Assembly (NCBI GenBank): GCA_002787775.1
Contig: PCUW01000028.1
Span: 1-62,679 of the forward strand
Direction: 5' to 3'
DNA: 62,679 nt
Source: Bdellovibrionales bacterium CG12_big_fil_rev_8_21_14_0_65_38_15
GTDB lineage: Bacteria; Bdellovibrionota; Bacteriovoracia; Bacteriovoracales; Bacteriovoracaceae
The translations under genes and the position numbers were made by a program. Shown here piece after piece: positions 40,992 through 50,652 of the stretch. The notes under the pieces were generated by a model, which searched no databases, was not told where the DNA came from, and worked only from the letters and a program-made list of their open reading frames with translations. Positions within the stretch are counted from its first letter, which is position 1, and every line of letters starts with the position of its first letter.

Positions 40992-41942
40992 GTGCTCAAA
41001 GTAGTTTTTTGTGGCACTCCTGATATCTCAACTGAATGTCTTCAAACTCTATTTGAACTTCCTAATGTAGAAATCATTTATGTTATTAGTCAGCCTGATC
41101 GCCCAAGTGGTAGAGGCAACAAATTAAAATCACCCGAAGTTATTGAGCTTGCCACCACTTTGGGACTAAAAACTTTTCAGACTCAAAATATTAATAAAGA
41201 GCCCAAGTTTCTATCTGAGCTTGAATCTTTAAAACCTGATCTATTCGTCGTTTTTGCCTTTGCCCAATTTCTTGGAAAAAAGGTTTTATCACTTCCGCGT
41301 TTAGGTTGCTTCAATATTCACACAAGTCTCTTACCACTTTATAGAGGTGCTGCACCGATACACTACGCCATTTTAAATGGTGACGTGCAAACCGGTGTCT
41401 CCATTCAAAAAATGGTAAAACAAATGGATGCTGGTGATATTTGTTGTGATTTAGCTCTGCCAATTTCAATTGATGAAACAACTGAGTCGCTTTATGTGAA
41501 GCTCAAGTCTCTTGCTTCGACTCTTTTGAAAGATTTTATCAATTCGGCCGACAACAATACACTTAGCTTTAAGCAACAAGATGAAAGCCAAGCCAGCTTT
41601 GCCCCAACAATTAAAAAAGATGAAGGTTATATAGACTTTAATTCAGAAAGCGCTATAACCATCGAGCGTAAAATACGGGCATTTACGCCGTGGCCAGGAA
41701 TTCAGTTTCTTCTTAATAACAAGCGCTGCAAAATTTTAAAACTAAAAGTAAGTGACGAGAAAATTAAACCTTCACAAGTATTAATAACAAAAGAGTCATT
41801 TTTTATTGGCTGCCTTAATGGAAGCATCGAGCTTTTAAAGATACAAATTGAAGGCAAGCAAGCCGTTGATGTTGCCACTTGGATCAATGGGCTTCAAGGG
41901 CAAACTCCTTTTATTTCTTCAATTTCAAAGGATCAACAATGA
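40992..41942 (+). CDS. fmt: Methionyl-tRNA formyltransferase
   Basis: Adds a formyl group from 10-formyl-tetrahydrofolate to initiator Met-tRNA. The 316-residue protein starts at GTG and has VVFCGTPDIS, HTSLLPLYRGAAPIHYAI with the catalytic His and SLLPxxRG motif, GVSIQKMVKQMDAGDI with the conserved Asp, and the C-terminal RAFTPWPG of the tRNA-binding domain. The stop overlaps the rpe ATG by 4 bases. Confidence 0.95.
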   Translation: MLKVVFCGTPDISTECLQTLFELPNVEIIYVISQPDRPSGRGNKLKSPEVIELATTLGLKTFQTQNINKEPKFLSELESLKPDLFVVFAFAQFLGKKVLSLPRLGCFNIHTSLLPLYRGAAPIHYAILNGDVQTGVSIQKMVKQMDAGDICCDLALPISIDETTESLYVKLKSLASTLLKDFINSADNNTLSFKQQDESQASFAPTIKKDEGYIDFNSESAITIERKIRAFTPWPGIQFLLNNKRCKILKLKVSDEKIKPSQVLITKESFFIGCLNGSIELLKIQIEGKQAVDVATWINGLQGQTPFISSISKDQQ

Positions 41943-42598
41943 CGATTATTTCGCCAAGCCTATTAGCTTGTGATTTTTTGAATATTGAACGTGAGCTTTC
42001 TGTCTTAGAAAAAGTTCCAAATCTTTGGCTGCACCTTGATATTATGGATGGCCACTTTGTTCCAAACACGACTTTTGGACACCCTATAATTTCTAAAATC
42101 TCACAAAAAACAAAACAACCGCTTGATGCACACTTCATGGTGACCAATCCCGAATTTTATATTGATACTTTAAAGGCTATTTCATTTGAGACTTTTACCA
42201 TTCATGTTGAAACTCAAACGAACTCTGTCGAGTTGTTAACGAAAATAAAAAATATTTCTAAAAATGCCGGCATATCGCTTAGACCTAGTACTGAGCTATC
42301 AGCGCTATCTGACGATATTCTAAAAACTTGTGACCTTGTTCTAGTTATGTCTGTTGAACCTGGATTTGGCGGTCAAAGCTTCATGCCTACATCAATCAAT
42401 AGAATTAAAGAACTTGTCGAGCGCAGAAATGATCTTGGTGCAAACTTTCTCATTGAAGTTGATGGTGGTGTTAATCAAAGTAACTGTCACGATATCATCA
42501 ATGCGGGGGCCGATGTCCTCGTTGCCGGCTCTGCAGTTTTTAAAGGCAACTCAACTGATTATTTAAATAATATTAAATCTCTTAGGAAATCAAATTGA
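41939..42598 (+). CDS. rpe: Ribulose-phosphate 3-epimerase
   Basis: Interconverts ribulose-5-phosphate and xylulose-5-phosphate in the pentose phosphate pathway. The ATG at 41939 gives a 219-residue protein; an upstream in-frame ATG at 41879 lies inside fmt. Motifs are SPSLLACDF, LDIMDGHFVPN (metal His/Asp), HFMV, SVEPGFGGQSF and EVDGGV, all intact. The stop overlaps the hutH start by 4 bases. Confidence 0.94.
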   Translation: MTIISPSLLACDFLNIERELSVLEKVPNLWLHLDIMDGHFVPNTTFGHPIISKISQKTKQPLDAHFMVTNPEFYIDTLKAISFETFTIHVETQTNSVELLTKIKNISKNAGISLRPSTELSALSDDILKTCDLVLVMSVEPGFGGQSFMPTSINRIKELVERRNDLGANFLIEVDGGVNQSNCHDIINAGADVLVAGSAVFKGNSTDYLNNIKSLRKSN

Positions 42599-44133
42599 AT
42601 ACTATAAATATTAATGGACTCGACCTAACAATTGAACAACTTCATCAAGTTGCTAAGGCATCACCTGGTTCTCTTGAGGTTAAACTAACACCTGAATCAA
42701 AAATAGCGATGCAAAGATCTCGTGACTATGTTTTTGCCATCGTAGAAAAAGGCGCTCCTGTTTACGGTATTAATACTGGTTTTGGAGCTCTTGCGAATAA
42801 GCATATTCCTAAAAAAGATCTAGCAAAACTTCAAGTCAATCTTATACGCTCTCACTGCACTGGCGTTGGTAAACCATTTTCTAAAACTATCACACGCGCC
42901 ATTATGCTTTTAAGAGCAAATTGTTTGGCTTCGGGTTTTTCTGGTGTTAACCCAGAGATCGTTGAACTCCTTTTGGCTTTTATCAATCATCATATTTCTC
43001 CCGTTGTTCCAGAAAAAGGATCTGTTGGTGCATCAGGTGATCTTGCTCCACTATCACATATTGCTCTTGCGCTAATTGGTGAAGGTGAAGTTCAATTTCA
43101 AGGCAAAATTGTTTCAAGTGCTTTTGCTATTGATCAAATTGGATTTAAGCCTGCTGTACTTGGTCCCAAAGATGGTCTCGCTCTTATCAATGGTACTGCC
43201 GTCATGGCCGCCCTAGGCGCCTTTGCCATTGAAGAAGCAAAGAGAGTAATGAAGCTTGCTGATATTTCATGCGCTTTAACACTTGATGGTGTTAAGGGTA
43301 CGGCCAGAGCTTATCATCCCCTTATTTCTTCTTTAAAACCACACCCAGGACAGCTTGCCGTTACTAATAATTTACAAAGTCTCTTAAAAGGATCTGAGAT
43401 TTTAGTTTCCCACCCTGAGGATGGAAAGGTTCAAGATCCATATTCACTTCGCTGTGTACCTCAAGTACACGGTGCTTGCAGACAGACGCTTCGCCACGCT
43501 GATGAAGTCTTAACTGTTGAGCTGAACTCTGTAACGGACAACCCACTTATTTTTGTTGATCACGACGAAGTCATTTCTGGTGGAAACTTTCACGGTGAAG
43601 CCCTAGCACTTTCCATGGACTACTTAGCAATGGGATTGGCAGAGATAGCAAATATTTCTGAGCGCCGAATTGAAAAAATGATGAACCCAACTTTTTCTGA
43701 TCTGCCAGCATTTTTAACTGCTGACTCAGGATTAAATTCTGGATTAATGATTGCCCATGTTACCGCTGCAGCTTTGGCCTCTGAAAACAAAGGCCTTTGT
43801 CACCCAGCTTCAGTTGACTCTATTCCTACTTCTACTGACAAAGAAGACCATGTTTCTATGGGTGTTACGTCTGGACGAAAACTGATTGAGGTTTTACAAA
43901 ATACAAAGACAGTTTTAGCCATTGAGCTACTTTGTAATACACAAGCGCTCGACTTTCAGCGCCCACTCAAAAGCTCAAATGCTCTTGAAACACTTCACTC
44001 TGTCATTCGAAAACATGTTCCAACAATTGTCGATGATCGCGTGTTTGCCAAAGATATCCAAAATATCTTATCCCTAATTGATAACAATGATTTAATTAAT
44101 TGCGTCGAAGCCATTCTTGGAGAACTTGCATGA
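42595..44133 (+). CDS. hutH: Histidine ammonia-lyase
   Basis: First step of histidine breakdown: histidine to urocanate plus ammonia. The 512-residue protein starts at TTG, with AGGA seven bases upstream and rpe overlapped by 4 bases. [14 protein letters not shown] contains Ala146-Ser147-Gly148, which forms the MIO group. [10 protein letters not shown] and [18 protein letters not shown] are also typical. Followed by hutU and hutI. Confidence 0.96.
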   Translation: MNTININGLDLTIEQLHQVAKASPGSLEVKLTPESKIAMQRSRDYVFAIVEKGAPVYGINTGFGALANKHIPKKDLAKLQVNLIRSHCTGVGKPFSKTITRAIMLLRANCLASGFSGVNPEIVELLLAFINHHISPVVPEKGSVGASGDLAPLSHIALALIGEGEVQFQGKIVSSAFAIDQIGFKPAVLGPKDGLALINGTAVMAALGAFAIEEAKRVMKLADISCALTLDGVKGTARAYHPLISSLKPHPGQLAVTNNLQSLLKGSEILVSHPEDGKVQDPYSLRCVPQVHGACRQTLRHADEVLTVELNSVTDNPLIFVDHDEVISGGNFHGEALALSMDYLAMGLAEIANISERRIEKMMNPTFSDLPAFLTADSGLNSGLMIAHVTAAALASENKGLCHPASVDSIPTSTDKEDHVSMGVTSGRKLIEVLQNTKTVLAIELLCNTQALDFQRPLKSSNALETLHSVIRKHVPTIVDDRVFAKDIQNILSLIDNNDLINCVEAILGELA

Positions 44134-45785
44134 ATATACCTCTACCTCCAACAGGATCTACTTTAACTTGTAAAGGTTGGCATCAAGAAGCCGCTCTTCG
44201 CTGCCTATTAAATAATCTTCACCCAGAAGTTGCAGAAGACCGTGAAAATTTAGTGGTTTATGGTGGAAACGGACAAGCGGCGAGAAATCACGAATCACTT
44301 GAAGCCATTATTGAAGCGCTTAAAAATCTTGAAGACAATCAAACTCTATTAATCCAATCGGGAAAACCAGTGGCCGTGATGCCAAGTCATTCACACGGCC
44401 CAAGAGTTCTGATCGCTAATTCAAACTTAGTTCCTCACTGGGCTAATTGGGATACCTTTAATGAGTTTCAACAAAAAGGCTTAATGATGTACGGCCAAAT
44501 GACGGCCGGATCATGGATCTACATTGGAAGCCAAGGAATTCTTCAGGGAACTTACGAAACATTTATGGCCGCCGCTGAAAAGCATTACGGTACTGGCTCA
44601 ACGCTTAAAGGCAAACTTGTTCTTACGGCAGGCATTGGTGGCATGGGTGGAGCACAACCCCTTGCCGTTAAAATGGCAGATGGTGTTTGTCTATGTTGTG
44701 ATGTCGCGAAGTGGAGAATTCAAAAAAGACTAGATTCAAAGTATCTTGATGTTTTGGCCAATAGCTATGATGAAGCGATTGAAATGGCTCTTAAAGCCAA
44801 GGCTGAGAATCAGGCTATTTCGATTGGTGTTGTTGGTAACGCTGCTGATTTCTTTAAGTATGTTTTAGATAAAAATATAGCTGTAGATTTAGTCACAGAT
44901 CAAACCTCTGCTCATGATCCACTTAACGGATACGTCCCAACTGATATGAGTATGGAGCAAGCTGATGATCTTCGTAAATCAGATCCAGCAAAGTATACAA
45001 AGCTTTCACATGAAACAATGAAGTCTCATGTTTTATCCATGCTTGAATTTCAAAAACGTGGAAGCCATGTTTTTGATTACGGAAACAACTTAAGAGAAGG
45101 GGCAAAGCTGGTTGGCCTAAAAGAAGCCTTTAATTTTCCAGGTTTTGTTCCAGCTTATATTCGTCCATTATTTTGTGAAGGATCAGGTCCTTTTCGTTGG
45201 ATTGCTCTTTCTGGTGATCCTGCCGACATTCACACAACTGATGAAGAGCTTAAAAAATTATTTCCTGAAAACAAGAAACTTCACCTATGGCTTGATAAAG
45301 CACAAAAGATGGTTTCATTTCAAGGCTTACCTTCAAGAATTTGTTGGCTTAAATACGGCGAGCGTGAACAAGCCGGTCTTCTCTTTAATCGCTTGGTAAG
45401 AGAAGGAAAAGTTAAAGCACCAATAGTCATCGGTCGCGACCATCTTGATTGTGGTTCAGTTGCCTCTCCAAATCGTGAAACAGAAGGCATGCTTGATGGC
45501 TCTGACGCTATCTCTGATTGGCCACTACTTAATCTTATGATCAACACGATGAATGGAGCTTCATGGACAAGCTTTCATCACGGCGGAGGCGTTGGCATGG
45601 GTTACTCTCAACATTCAGGAATGGTTATTGTTGCAGATGGTACCAAAGATATGGATGAGCGTATTTCTAGAGTTTTAAATTCAGATCCAGGCATGGGTAT
45701 CGTACGTCACGTTGATGCTGGATATGATATCGCTAAGAAAGCTTCAAAAATGACCAATATTAAAATCCCAATGCAAAAGGATTAG
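44130..45785 (+). CDS. hutU: Urocanate hydratase
   Basis: Converts urocanate to 4-imidazolone-5-propionate using tightly bound NAD. The ATG at 44130 gives a 551-residue protein of normal length; GGAG lies eight bases upstream. Family features are [18 protein letters not shown], the [20 protein letters not shown] run, [31 protein letters not shown] and [20 protein letters not shown]. It overlaps hutH by 4 bases. Confidence 0.96.
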   Translation: MNIPLPPTGSTLTCKGWHQEAALRCLLNNLHPEVAEDRENLVVYGGNGQAARNHESLEAIIEALKNLEDNQTLLIQSGKPVAVMPSHSHGPRVLIANSNLVPHWANWDTFNEFQQKGLMMYGQMTAGSWIYIGSQGILQGTYETFMAAAEKHYGTGSTLKGKLVLTAGIGGMGGAQPLAVKMADGVCLCCDVAKWRIQKRLDSKYLDVLANSYDEAIEMALKAKAENQAISIGVVGNAADFFKYVLDKNIAVDLVTDQTSAHDPLNGYVPTDMSMEQADDLRKSDPAKYTKLSHETMKSHVLSMLEFQKRGSHVFDYGNNLREGAKLVGLKEAFNFPGFVPAYIRPLFCEGSGPFRWIALSGDPADIHTTDEELKKLFPENKKLHLWLDKAQKMVSFQGLPSRICWLKYGEREQAGLLFNRLVREGKVKAPIVIGRDHLDCGSVASPNRETEGMLDGSDAISDWPLLNLMINTMNGASWTSFHHGGGVGMGYSQHSGMVIVADGTKDMDERISRVLNSDPGMGIVRHVDAGYDIAKKASKMTNIKIPMQKD

Positions 45786-45787
45786 TT

Positions 45788-46966
45788 ATGCAAGTGTGGA
45801 CAGACATTAATGAGCTCGCCACACTTGAAGGCGCTATTTCTAAAGACGGAAGAAACCTTTTACCTGAAGACTTGAGCATTATTAAAAATGCAGCGATTGT
45901 TTTTGATGAAGCAAAGATTCATTGGGTTGGCGCGGCCCAAGATCTTCCGACAATGTACCATTCATCGATGAAGAGTTTAAAGGGTCACACTGTAACGCCT
46001 GAAATTGTTGATAGTCATACTCATCTTGTTTTTGCAGGAAATCGCGCCAACGAATACTCTATGAGGCTTAACGGGGCTGATTATCAGGCCATCGCCAATG
46101 CTGGTGGTGGAATCTTGGCGACGACCACCCCCACCAACGCTACCTCTGAAGACGATTTATTTCATTCGGCCATGCAACGAATTGAGAGAATTTATTCCTA
46201 TGGTGTAGGTACGATAGAAATAAAATCTGGCTACTCTTTAACTCTTGAAGGGGAAAAGAAATTAAGCCGTGTTATTTCTCGTTTAAAAGATCATTTTTCA
46301 CCGCGTATTCGAATTACAAATACATTTATGGCAGCTCATGCTGTGCCGAAAAGTTTTAAATCTGCTAAAGATTATCTTAATGCTATTGTCCTTCCTCTTT
46401 TGAATGAAATTCATCGAACGATTGATGCTGTTGATATTTTTTTCGAGCAAAGCTATTTCTTAAAAGACGATTGCGATCTTTTGTTTTCTAAAGCAAAAGA
46501 ACTTAATATTCCTTTAAAGCTTCACGCCGATGAGTTTAATGATAATAAAGGTGCAGTATATGCTTGCGAGAATAAGGCTCTTTCTGCTGACCATTTATTA
46601 TGTACAAGTGATGATGGATTTAAAGCCTTTGCGAACAGTAAGACAGTAGCAACTCTTCTTCCTGGTACTGGTTATTTTCTAGGCAAGCCCCAGGCTAATG
46701 CTAGAGCACTACTAGATGCAGGGGCTAAAGTCGCCATCGCCAGTGACTATAATCCTGGCTCGTGTCATGTCGACAATTTATTATTAATTGCTTCAATGGC
46801 TGCGCCTAATTATAAAATGAATCTGGCTGAACTTTGGGCCGCGATCACAATTAATGCTAATGATGCCCTTGGACTTGAGCGGTTACCACGTTTTAGTGTT
46901 TTTAAATCTGATTCACTTGCTGAATTAACTTATTCTTGGGGTAGAAACTTTTGCGTTAGAGCTTAA
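45788..46966 (+). CDS. hutI: Imidazolonepropionase
   Basis: Amidohydrolase that opens imidazolone propionate to N-formimino-L-glutamate. The 392-residue protein has the metal motif VDSHTHLVFAGNR, NAGGGILATT, LHADEFND and ASDYNPGSCHV. Two bases separate it from hutU. It is the last plus-strand gene of the run and overlaps the convergent thioredoxin gene by 11 bases. hutG or hutF, needed for the next step, is not in this window. Confidence 0.95.
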   Translation: MQVWTDINELATLEGAISKDGRNLLPEDLSIIKNAAIVFDEAKIHWVGAAQDLPTMYHSSMKSLKGHTVTPEIVDSHTHLVFAGNRANEYSMRLNGADYQAIANAGGGILATTTPTNATSEDDLFHSAMQRIERIYSYGVGTIEIKSGYSLTLEGEKKLSRVISRLKDHFSPRIRITNTFMAAHAVPKSFKSAKDYLNAIVLPLLNEIHRTIDAVDIFFEQSYFLKDDCDLLFSKAKELNIPLKLHADEFNDNKGAVYACENKALSADHLLCTSDDGFKAFANSKTVATLLPGTGYFLGKPQANARALLDAGAKVAIASDYNPGSCHVDNLLLIASMAAPNYKMNLAELWAAITINANDALGLERLPRFSVFKSDSLAELTYSWGRNFCVRA

Positions 46967-47513
46967 GTTTCTTATTGAGATCTTCTAGAAATTCTTCTGC
47001 CATAAAGTCTTTCGCGCCATTACTGACTTCAAGCACTTCGCCTTTATAGTAAATAATTGATACTGGAATGGCAGTAATCATAAATTTTTCTAACCAGACG
47101 CCGTCACTATCAAGGACGTTTGGAAATTTCATTGAAAAGTTTTTGAGTACCTTTGCTACCTCTTTAGTGGCGTCTGCTTCATCTGTATTGATGCCAATAA
47201 TTTGGACCTGCTTGTCATCAAACTTCTCATCAAGTGCAGTCAGCGAAGGAAATTCTTCAAGACACGGCTTACACCATGAGGCCCAAAAGTTAATAATAAC
47301 AATTGGTGCTTCGATAGCATTACCCGCAATCGATTTACTTTTATCAGTAACAAAAACCGACTCTCTAAGTAGGTCTTCATAGTGTGAATAAATCTTTTTT
47401 TGAGCACTACTTTGACCTGCGCTTGATTCGAAAACGTCAAAAAAGACCTGTCCGGCCAAAAAGCCCGTAAACATGGTTATAAACGCTAATATAGGAAAGT
47501 ATTTCTTCATCAT
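46956..47513 (-). CDS. TlpA-like membrane-anchored thioredoxin
   Basis: A 185-residue protein with one N-terminal helix (about 5-22, anchor or uncleaved signal) and a periplasmic thioredoxin fold of the TlpA/ResA type. The active site is WASWCKPCLEE (about residue 73-83), TAIPVSIIY holds the cis-proline, and the C-terminal helix KDFMAEEFLEDLNKKLKL closes the fold. It should reduce disulfides outside the inner membrane, for example for cytochrome c or secreted proteins. It overlaps hutI by 11 bases without a terminator. Confidence 0.88.
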   Translation of the reverse strand: MMKKYFPILAFITMFTGFLAGQVFFDVFESSAGQSSAQKKIYSHYEDLLRESVFVTDKSKSIAGNAIEAPIVIINFWASWCKPCLEEFPSLTALDEKFDDKQVQIIGINTDEADATKEVAKVLKNFSMKFPNVLDSDGVWLEKFMITAIPVSIIYYKGEVLEVSNGAKDFMAEEFLEDLNKKLKL

Positions 47514-47534
47514 TCCACTGCTGGCACTATTGTT

Positions 47535-47551
47535 TAGCCTTCGTTAGGCTA
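47535..47551. repeat. Inverted repeat between divergent genes
   Basis: TAGCCT-TCGTT-AGGCTA, a perfect 6-bp inverted repeat with a 5-base spacer, located between the thioredoxin start and the pilin-like gene, just upstream of a -10-like TATACT (47565-47570). Candidate operator; single copy. Confidence 0.4.
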
Positions 47552-47599
47552 TTAGTAATGCTATTATACTCCAAACTGTCTAAATCGTTAGAGGGAAAG

Positions 47600-47827
47600 A
47601 TGGTCGCCCCCAAAGCTCCTAGACAAGATTTATCTACACTTCGCAATCAAAAGGGTCAAACCTTTATTGAATTTGTCTTACTTTTATTAGTTGTTATGGT
47701 TTTAAGTACTGTCATGATGACTGGTTTTAGAAATGGTGTTAAAGGTTTTTGGAAGGGCGCCGCTATAATTTTATGTAATCACGGCAAAACGATTACCACC
47801 AATTGTGATGTTATTAATGAGGATTAA
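47600..47827 (+). CDS. Small pilin-like (TadE/Flp-type) protein
   Basis: A 75-residue peptide from the ATG at 47600, chosen because GAGGGAAAG lies directly before it; an ATG at 47558 has no ribosome site. QKGQTFIEFVLLLLVVMVL is a type IV pilin-like leader: cleavage after Gly19 would leave Gln1 and the conserved Glu at +5, followed by a hydrophobic helix. Two cysteines lie near the C-terminus (LCNHGKTITTNCD) and could form a disulfide loop. No pilus assembly gene is nearby; glpK follows after 2 bases. It could be a minor pilin or a small membrane protein of other use. Confidence 0.6.
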   Translation: MVAPKAPRQDLSTLRNQKGQTFIEFVLLLLVVMVLSTVMMTGFRNGVKGFWKGAAIILCNHGKTITTNCDVINED

Positions 47828-47829
47828 GA

Positions 47830-49311
47830 ATGGGCTTTATTCTTGCGCTCGATCAGGGCACAACAGGAACAACTGCGGCGCTAGTTGATGCGAAGACTTT
47901 CAAGTTTATTGATAAAGTAAACCAAGAGTATCCACAGATATACCCAAAGCCTGGTTGGGTTGAACATAATCTCAATGATATATGGACGAGTGTTGAGTCC
48001 ACTGTTAAAAAGCTTCTTCAAAAAACAAATATTCCATCCAGCTCTATTATTTCAATCGGAATAACAAATCAGCGAGAAACAACATGCGCCTTTGATCGCT
48101 CCGGTAACCCATTAGCAAATGCCATTGTCTGGCAAGACCGAAGAACATCTGATTTTTGTTTGCAAAATAAATCAAAAGAACCAATGCTTCGATCTAAAAC
48201 CGGTCTACCACTAGATCCCTATTTTTCCGCGACTAAAATGAGATGGCTTTTGAAAAACAGTGATGCCGTTAAGACTGCTGCTAAAAACAAAGAGCTATTT
48301 TTTGGCACCATCGATACTTTTCTACTATTTAAATTGACCGGAATCCATGCAACCGAGGGTTCAAACGCTTCAAGAACCCTACTTTATAACTTGCACGACC
48401 TAAAGTGGGACGATGAGCTTCTCTCATTTTTTGAAATTCCTGCTGAAACACTCCCAAAAGTTTTACCTTCCTTTGGAAATTTTGGATCTACAACTTCACT
48501 TTCATTTTTACCAGATAATATTCCCGTTACCGGAATTCTCGGCGATCAACAATCCGCGCTATTTGGTCAGGCAGGTCACTCAAAAGGAGCACTAAAGTGT
48601 ACCTACGGGACGGGTGCCTTCATGTTACTCAACACAGGCACGACTCCAGTGCACTCGAATAATGGATTATTAACGACTATTGCTTATCAAGATCAAAAAG
48701 GTAATGCCCATTATGCTCTTGAAGGCAGCTGCTATATTGCAGGAGCTGCTGTTCAATGGATGCGCGATAATTTAAAACTTATTTCTAGCTCGCCTGAAAT
48801 TGAAACCTTAGCAAAGCAAATTGGCTCACTAGAAGAAATGGAACATATCCTCTTCATGCCTTTTTTTACAGGTATCGGTTCCCCGCACTGGGCGGCTGAC
48901 GCAAAGGCCGCGATCATAGGTATGACAAGAGACACAGGAGCTGCACACCTCGCCAGAGCTTGTTTAGAAGGAATAGCCCTTTCAATTAATGATCTTGTAA
49001 ATGCCATGAGTGCTGATACTAAGATTAAAGTTTCGACAATGAGAGTTGATGGTGGGGCTTCGGCCAATGATCTTTTATTAGAGCTACAAGCTACGTTTGG
49101 TGAAATGCAGGTCGTTCGACCTAAAGTTATTGAGACTACTGCATACGGTGCTGCTCTCGCTGCGGGACTGGGTCTTGGGATTGTCACCTTTGAAACAATT
49201 GATAAGCTTTGGGAAGAAGATCGTGTCTTTAATTCTATTGAGTCTCAAGTTTCATACTGCAAAATGAAGAATGCTTTGTGGCAAAATAGCATTAAGAAAT
49301 TGTTTTTATAA
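47830..49311 (+). CDS. glpK: Glycerol kinase
   Basis: Phosphorylates glycerol to glycerol-3-phosphate. The 493-residue protein of the FGGY family starts ALDQGTTGTTAALVD, has NQRETT, VWQDRRTS, GILGDQQSALFGQ, CTYGTGAFMLLNTG, GIGSPHW and the C-terminal RVDGGASANDLLLE with the ATP site. It has GAGGAT ten bases before the ATG and lies 2 bases after the pilin-like gene. Length and motifs are standard. It overlaps radA by 6 bases at the 3' end. Confidence 0.95.
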   Translation: MGFILALDQGTTGTTAALVDAKTFKFIDKVNQEYPQIYPKPGWVEHNLNDIWTSVESTVKKLLQKTNIPSSSIISIGITNQRETTCAFDRSGNPLANAIVWQDRRTSDFCLQNKSKEPMLRSKTGLPLDPYFSATKMRWLLKNSDAVKTAAKNKELFFGTIDTFLLFKLTGIHATEGSNASRTLLYNLHDLKWDDELLSFFEIPAETLPKVLPSFGNFGSTTSLSFLPDNIPVTGILGDQQSALFGQAGHSKGALKCTYGTGAFMLLNTGTTPVHSNNGLLTTIAYQDQKGNAHYALEGSCYIAGAAVQWMRDNLKLISSSPEIETLAKQIGSLEEMEHILFMPFFTGIGSPHWAADAKAAIIGMTRDTGAAHLARACLEGIALSINDLVNAMSADTKIKVSTMRVDGGASANDLLLELQATFGEMQVVRPKVIETTAYGAALAAGLGLGIVTFETIDKLWEEDRVFNSIESQVSYCKMKNALWQNSIKKLFL

Positions 49312-50649
49312 AAAAGCACTTAGCTCTTTGACGTCTTTAATGCCAATCAGCTCAACGTCATAACGATCTTTATATTTTTCTGCGATCTTTTTGCTTGTTA
49401 AAATTTTTCTGTAATTAAGCTGAACAATTTCTTTGAGTCGGCTTTCCATCATATGCGGCCCTCTAACTTCCCCAGTTAGGCCGACTTCCCCCATAAATAT
49501 CACATCCGTTGGTGCTGGCTTTGATTTATAGCTAGATATTAGTGACACGATAACGGCTAAGTCTGTTTCTCTACTATTGATCTTTACACCGCCAACAATA
49601 TTTAAATAGATATCGTTAGGTGAGATAGGAATATCTAAATACTTATCGATCACAGCTACTAACATGGCTAATCGATTTGCATCAATTCCCTGTGTTGTTC
49701 TTCTGCCACTTGCGAATTTATTTTCGACAACTAGCGCCTGAACTTCAATAAATAAAGTTCTGCTCCCCTCGAGGATACAAGAAAGTGATCGACCGTGGTG
49801 TTCATTTTGCTGATCATCTATAAAGTACTTCGATGGATTTTCGACCTCTTCAAGACCTGACTCATTCATTTCAAAGATACCGATCTCATTGGCATTTCCA
49901 AAGCGATTTTTTATGGCACGTAAGATTCTGTATTGTCCATACTGATCACCTTCAAAATAGATGACGGTATCAACCATATGTTCTAGAATTTTTGGTCCGG
50001 CGATTGATCCCTCTTTGTTAATATGTCCAATAATAAAGGTTGTAATGTTCTGAGACTTCATATGAGTCATCAACTCATAAGTAACTTCTTTAATTTGGCT
50101 AACAGAACCTGCTGGAGATTGAATTTCGGGACTGGTTGTTGTTTGAATCGAATCAAGAACAATAAACTTTGGTTTAATTTTTTTAATTTGATCTTTAATT
50201 AAGTGCCAATTGGTTTCATTTAAAATGAGTAAATTTTCATTTGTTATTTTTAGCCTTTTCATTCTTGATGCGATTTGCGACGACGACTCTTCCCCACTTA
50301 TATAGAGCACACTTTCGTTTTCAGAAAGCTTGCCCATGATCATGGTTAAAAGCGTAGACTTACCAATGCCCGGCTCTCCACCAATCAATATAAGGCTGCC
50401 AGGAACGATGCCGCCACCTACCACACGATCAAACTCTTTTATTCCTGATTGAGTGCGTGTATTTAACTTTTCGCTTATATCTGTGATTTTCAGCGCTTTA
50501 TTTGTATTTTTTGATTCTGTTGATTTTATTTTAAACTTAGATTCTTCACTAAATGTATTCCACTGCTGACATTCAGGACAACGCCCCAGCCATTGTGATG
50601 ATTCATGTCCACACTCAACGCAGACGAAACTTGTCGATATTTTGGCCAT
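49306..50649 (-). CDS. radA: DNA repair protein RadA (Sms)
   Basis: A DnaB-like branch-migration helicase of recombination repair. The 447-residue protein has the N-terminal zinc finger CVECGHESSQWLGRCPEC, RecA-type Walker A GGEPGIGKSTLL, LYISGEES, the KNRFG motif (AIKNRFGNANEIG), and a C-terminal Lon-protease-like domain. It starts 3 bases after ligA on the same message, which links two DNA-repair genes. Confidence 0.95.
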   Translation of the reverse strand: MAKISTSFVCVECGHESSQWLGRCPECQQWNTFSEESKFKIKSTESKNTNKALKITDISEKLNTRTQSGIKEFDRVVGGGIVPGSLILIGGEPGIGKSTLLTMIMGKLSENESVLYISGEESSSQIASRMKRLKITNENLLILNETNWHLIKDQIKKIKPKFIVLDSIQTTTSPEIQSPAGSVSQIKEVTYELMTHMKSQNITTFIIGHINKEGSIAGPKILEHMVDTVIYFEGDQYGQYRILRAIKNRFGNANEIGIFEMNESGLEEVENPSKYFIDDQQNEHHGRSLSCILEGSRTLFIEVQALVVENKFASGRRTTQGIDANRLAMLVAVIDKYLDIPISPNDIYLNIVGGVKINSRETDLAVIVSLISSYKSKPAPTDVIFMGEVGLTGEVRGPHMMESRLKEIVQLNYRKILTSKKIAEKYKDRYDVELIGIKDVKELSAFL

Positions 50650-50652
50650 AGT

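Noticed and set aside
44100..44129. Earlier start for hutU
   Set aside because: It adds ten residues unlike the family, inside hutH; the ATG at 44130 has a ribosome site and fits the usual length.
48753..49187. A 144-residue open frame antisense to glpK
   Set aside because: Composition is typical of a reverse-frame shadow (Ala/Ser/Pro-rich), inside a conserved glycerol kinase gene.
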